Assembly: GCA_028290325.1 (NCBI GenBank) | Contig: JAQGJY010000039.1 | Coordinates: 1 to 8,242, forward strand | Reading direction: 5' to 3' | DNA length: 8,242 nucleotides | From: Tardiphaga sp. | GTDB taxonomy: Bacteria; Pseudomonadota; Alphaproteobacteria; Rhizobiales; Xanthobacteraceae | Part shown: positions 6,391-8,242 of the stretch, piece after piece | How the letters are laid out: each line of letters starts with the position of its first letter | Position numbering within the stretch: position 1 is the stretch's first letter | Program-made: the position numbers and the translations under genes | Notes under the pieces: generated by a model | Database searches by the model: none | What the model saw: only the letters and a program-made list of their open reading frames with translations | Told to the model about the DNA's origin: nothing

Positions 6391-6993
6391 TTACCGGTAG
6401 AGATTCCGCTCCGCGCGGATCCGGTCCGCATCGTAGGGCTCGCTGGCGGGATCGTAGCCTTGCCAGCCGGACTTCTGCCAGGCGGCGCTGCGCTCGTTGA
6501 GATTGACCGACGACCGATTCAGGATCGCATCCAGCCGCGTCTTATCGGCGTCCGCCACCTTGGCCGTCACCAGTGTGCCACCTCGCCGCACGCCTTCCGC
6601 GTACCGCCCAGCATCCTCCTTGGAGACGCCCGCTTCGGTGAGCGCTCCGACGATGCCGCCGGTCGCCGCACCGGCCGCGGCACCCACCGCGGTGGCCGCC
6701 AGCCAACCTGCGGCAACGACGGGACCAAGCCCCGGGATCGCAAGCAAACCGAGACCGGCCAGCAAACCGGCCGCGCCGCCCAAGCCGGCGCCGATGCCGG
6801 CACCCTTACCCGCCGCTTCGGCTCGGTCATCGACCCCGTCGCCGTCACGGTCTTTCTTGCCGCCCAGCGTGCCGTCAGAATTGTTCGCGACGATGCTGAT
6901 GTCGGAGTGCGGAACGCCGGCGGCCTCGAGTCCGCGAACGGCGTTCTGCGCGTCGGAATAGTTGTCGTAGAGTCGGGAGATGGTTGTCGTCAT
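6391..6993 (-). CDS. YflT-like general stress protein with glycine-rich membrane-type segment and EF-hand-like loop
   Basis: A 200-residue protein. Residues 1-40 match the alpha/beta N-terminus of the general-stress YflT / GSP17M-like group (VxxLYDxYxDAxxAVRxLExxGVPxxDISIVA pattern). DRDGDGVDDRAE at 48-59 fits the EF-hand loop spacing, with Asp at loop positions 1, 3, 5 and 9, Gly at 6 and Glu at 12. Residues 62-118 are a long Gly/Ala-rich hydrophobic stretch (two segments around an IPGLGP turn) of the glycine-zipper sort, which suggests membrane insertion or oligomerisation. The C-terminal domain begins at GVSKEDAGRYAEGVRRGGTL and closes with a charged tail. The start at 6993 is supported by AAGGAT 7 nt upstream. 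The stop of the upstream secreted-protein gene lies inside that ribosome site, so the two form an operon. Function beyond stress association is unknown. Confidence 0.88.
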   Translation of the reverse strand: MTTTISRLYDNYSDAQNAVRGLEAAGVPHSDISIVANNSDGTLGGKKDRDGDGVDDRAEAAGKGAGIGAGLGGAAGLLAGLGLLAIPGLGPVVAAGWLAATAVGAAAGAATGGIVGALTEAGVSKEDAGRYAEGVRRGGTLVTAKVADADKTRLDAILNRSSVNLNERSAAWQKSGWQGYDPASEPYDADRIRAERNLYR

Positions 6994-7000
6994 TGGTCTG

Positions 7001-7006
7001 ATCCTT
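7001..7006 (-). promoter_or_regulatory. Ribosome binding site of the YflT-like gene, overlapping the upstream stop
   Basis: AAGGAT on the minus strand lies 7 nt before the ATG at 6993. It shares bases with the TAA stop (7005-7007) of the preceding gene. Ribosomes ending on that gene would cover this site, which points to translational coupling. Confidence 0.65.
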
Positions 7007-7322
7007 ATTTCGCAGCGTTGACGTTGCCCTGGAAGTCAACGGTCACGTCGCTTGTCGTGCCGCCCTTGGTTGCCTTTCCACGCCACACGCCCTGATCGTC
7101 CTTGGCCAGATCGGAAACGTTTTTGTAGCCGGCCTTTTCAATCGCGCTCTGCGCCTGGCCTTTCGTGAAACTGTTGCGACCTGCGACCGGCGCGTTGGAA
7201 TTCTTTTGCTCGCTGTTGACGGCATTGTTGCCGGGGCGATCCTTGGCAGCGGGGGCTTGGGCGAACGCGCTGGCGGATGACAGCAGGGCGCCAGCCACGA
7301 GTAACGATGTCAAAAGTTTCAT
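7005..7322 (-). CDS. Small exported protein with PepSY-like C-terminal domain
   Basis: A 105-residue protein. Residues 1-21 are a Sec signal peptide (Lys2, hydrophobic core, cleavage AFA|QA). Residues 23-50 are a polar, Asn-rich linker. Residues 50-105 have the pattern SFTKGQAQSAIEKAGYKNV, then a GVWRGKA strand and a final VTVDFQGNV strand. This helix-then-strands order resembles PepSY / BLIP-like small periplasmic domains. Family membership is by pattern only; the protein has no catalytic residues I can point to. The frame also allows a TTG at 7334, but the ATG at 7322 has a GAGG 6 nt upstream and starts directly at the signal peptide. It is the first gene of the two-gene unit with the YflT-like protein. 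Confidence 0.85.
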   Translation of the reverse strand: MKLLTSLLVAGALLSSASAFAQAPAAKDRPGNNAVNSEQKNSNAPVAGRNSFTKGQAQSAIEKAGYKNVSDLAKDDQGVWRGKATKGGTTSDVTVDFQGNVNAAK

Positions 7323-7356
7323 ATCAGGCCTCAAAACGATGTGAGTAGGACCAGCC

Positions 7357-7382
7357 TAATCCACCGCCATTGAGCGGGTTCC
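7357..7382 (-). promoter_or_regulatory. Weak EcfG-like promoter candidate for the stress pair
   Basis: On the minus strand GGAACC (7382-7377) matches the -35 of alphaproteobacterial general-stress (EcfG) promoters. Sixteen nt after GGAAC comes GATT rather than the consensus CGTT. The position, about 35 nt before the ATG at 7322, is suitable. The -10 mismatch makes this tentative. Confidence 0.25.
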
Positions 7383-7434
7383 ATAAAAAGACGTATTGCC
7401 TATTTGTCCCGATGTGATTTTCTAGCTCGCTATT

Positions 7435-7460
7435 GGAAATAAAGTATTCTCGGCCCCGTT
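7435..7460 (+). promoter_or_regulatory. EcfG-like promoter candidate for the small ORF at 7548
   Basis: GGAAA (7435-7439), 17 nt, then CGTT (7457-7460), against a consensus of GGAAC-N16/17-CGTT, so one -35 base differs. It lies in the AT-rich part of the divergent spacer 7323-7547 and would give a leader of about 80 nt. Confidence 0.35.
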
Positions 7461-7547
7461 ATACCTATTGATCCCGACGCGCCGCGCTGCGGACAGACGC
7501 GTTGGCAAGCCGATTGTCGCTCAACTCTCATTTGACGGATCGCGGTG

Positions 7548-7736
7548 ATGCGGACTTATCTGACGAGGAAGGAGCACGAGGAGGCTGGCGACTACAGCGG
7601 CCCCGTCCTCATCCGTGGTCGTTATTATCGTGTCCTCAAGCCACCGATTTTTGAAGACCTGCGCGACACGGCGGCAATCGACGCGATCTTACTGTCCGAT
7701 CCGGCCACGGATGTCGCCGCACAGGCCGCGCATTAA
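7548..7736 (+). CDS. Small hypothetical protein, 62 residues
   Basis: Not recognised. The protein is soluble with no signal or membrane segment. Its most distinctive stretch is SGPVLIRGRYYRVLKPPIF (about residues 17-35), which looks like a small beta-hairpin or barrel strand pair, followed by an acidic helical tail. The frame also has a GTG at 7545; the ATG at 7548 is chosen because GGAT is 7 nt upstream. Codon third positions are GC-rich as in the neighbours, and the opposite strand gives no better candidate. It diverges from the stress pair and is followed 35 nt later by a long hairpin. Possibly a general-stress regulon member, inferred only from the promoter candidate. Confidence 0.55.
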   Translation: MRTYLTRKEHEEAGDYSGPVLIRGRYYRVLKPPIFEDLRDTAAIDAILLSDPATDVAAQAAH

Positions 7737-7770
7737 GACGCTTGGTCGGCTCGTCGAGATCGCGAAATTC

Positions 7771-7811
7771 CGGCGCTGCGTTTCGCTGATCGTTTTGGAA
7801 ACGCGGTGCTG
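7771..7811 (+). ncRNA. Long GU-containing hairpin, candidate 3' or regulatory RNA structure
   Basis: Bases 7771-7784 pair with 7798-7811 over 14 consecutive positions: 11 Watson-Crick pairs and 3 G-U wobbles (7772/7810, 7775/7807, 7777/7805). The loop is 13 nt. The same stem read on the minus strand would contain three A-C mismatches, so the structure favours a plus-strand transcript. There is no T-run, so it is not a standard intrinsic terminator. It starts 35 nt after the stop at 7736 and could be a 3'-end stabiliser, a Rho-assisted stop, or part of a small RNA. Confidence 0.35.
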
Positions 7812-7953
7812 ACGCGCAACGACTTGGCGCCCACGATTTTCCAAGCCAAGCGAAAGAGATAACCCCGCACCGGCGACGTTGCGGTGTGATATCGAAGGCA
7901 GCAGGCGCGTCGCGTCGATGCGTGTCGGCGGTTTTAGTCCTTGGGTTTAAGAG

Positions 7954-8085
7954 ATGAATCACGACCTGTTGGTTTGGCTGAGCCCCGACAAGGCTGAACC
8001 GGTCACCAAGGTGGCCGGGCGCGCGACGCTGGCGCTGACCGGCGACCGGCTGGCGTCGACCCTGTCGGAGCGCGCAGGCCTATGA
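7954..8085 (+). CDS. Doubtful 43-residue ORF overlapping the next gene
   Basis: The ORF runs from ATG 7954 to a TGA that shares ATGA with the start of the next gene (8082-8085). The product is unlike any family I know and has no signal or membrane segment. No convincing ribosome site precedes it (only GAG next to the ATG). The 4-nt overlap is typical of translational coupling, which is the main reason to list it. It may be a leader ORF or chance. Confidence 0.3.
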   Translation: MNHDLLVWLSPDKAEPVTKVAGRATLALTGDRLASTLSERAGL

Positions 8086-8242
8086 CGCGGCGCGACATTC
8101 ACGTCTGCGCGCTGAGCGACCTCGATCGCGTCGCCTCGTCGTTGCGCGACTATCGCCTGCTGACATTGATGTCGCCGTCGCATCCGGACGAGACGTGGAC
8201 GCGCTATGCGCGCGGCCCGCATCTGCATCTGGCGTTCAACGA
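8082..8242 (+). CDS. Probable tyrosine-phosphatase-like protein (N-terminal part, cut by right edge)
   Basis: The first 53 codons are present and the frame is open at the edge. The N-terminus RRDIHVCALSDLDRVASSL, then YRLLTLMSP and HLHLAFND, resembles the start of the rhizobial tyrosine phosphatase family (pattern IHVCxLxxLxxT ... VTLL ... HLxLxxND). The catalytic Cys-x5-Arg loop would lie beyond the window, so activity cannot be judged. An AGG/GGAG pair lies 3-11 nt upstream, inside the overlapping short ORF. The identification is from memory of the family pattern. Confidence 0.6.
   Translation, partial: MTRRDIHVCALSDLDRVASSLRDYRLLTLMSPSHPDETWTRYARGPHLHLAFN

Noticed and set aside
7959..8228. 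89-codon minus-strand ORF at the right edge
   Set aside because: Opposes the phosphatase-like start, which has a family-like pattern; the minus product is Arg/Ala-rich with no domain.
6189..8242. tRNA-Glu as an integration site for a genomic island
   Set aside because: No repeat of the tRNA 3' end, no integrase and no mobile genes are seen to the right within the window.

Overview
The window looks like core chromosome of a high-GC alphaproteobacterium of the Bradyrhizobium / Rhodopseudomonas / Nitrobacter group. This rests on the protein sequences (HisZ, an RpoH with the QKKLFFNLR box, UbiA, RluD, a DUF6476-like protein), the GC-rich third codon positions and candidate GGAA-N17-CGTT promoters of the alphaproteobacterial general stress type. 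No insertion sequence, phage gene, CRISPR array or toxin-antitoxin pair was seen.

Left part (1-3470). A 5' part of hisZ (histidine biosynthesis) runs off the left edge on the minus strand. The 16S rRNA methyltransferase gene rsmE lies upstream on the same strand. Divergent from rsmE is a two-gene plus-strand unit. It holds a secreted, proline/glycine-rich protein with four cysteines and no recognised function, followed 3 nt later by ubiA (4-hydroxybenzoate polyprenyltransferase, ubiquinone synthesis).

Middle (3471-6263). rpoH (heat-shock sigma factor) converges on ubiA and ends in a good intrinsic terminator. rluD (23S rRNA pseudouridine synthase) lies upstream of rpoH on the same strand. 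A small membrane-anchored DUF6476-like protein is divergent from rluD, and the two predicted start codons share the tetranucleotide CATG. A complete tRNA-Glu(CTC) follows, with its own likely promoter.

Right part (6264-8242). A minus-strand pair encodes a small exported PepSY-like protein and a YflT-like stress protein. The latter has a Gly/Ala-rich membrane-type segment preceded by an EF-hand-like loop. The pair ends in a strong intrinsic terminator. A 62-residue hypothetical protein diverges from it, followed by a long GU-containing RNA hairpin. At the right edge is the start of a probable tyrosine-phosphatase-like gene, overlapped by a doubtful 43-codon ORF.

Most of the window is ordinary housekeeping DNA. 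The items most worth a second look are the unknown Cys4 secreted protein paired with ubiA, the shared CATG start, the stress-gene divergon with EcfG-like promoter candidates, and the plus-strand-specific hairpin at 7771-7811. I see no convincing new multi-gene system.
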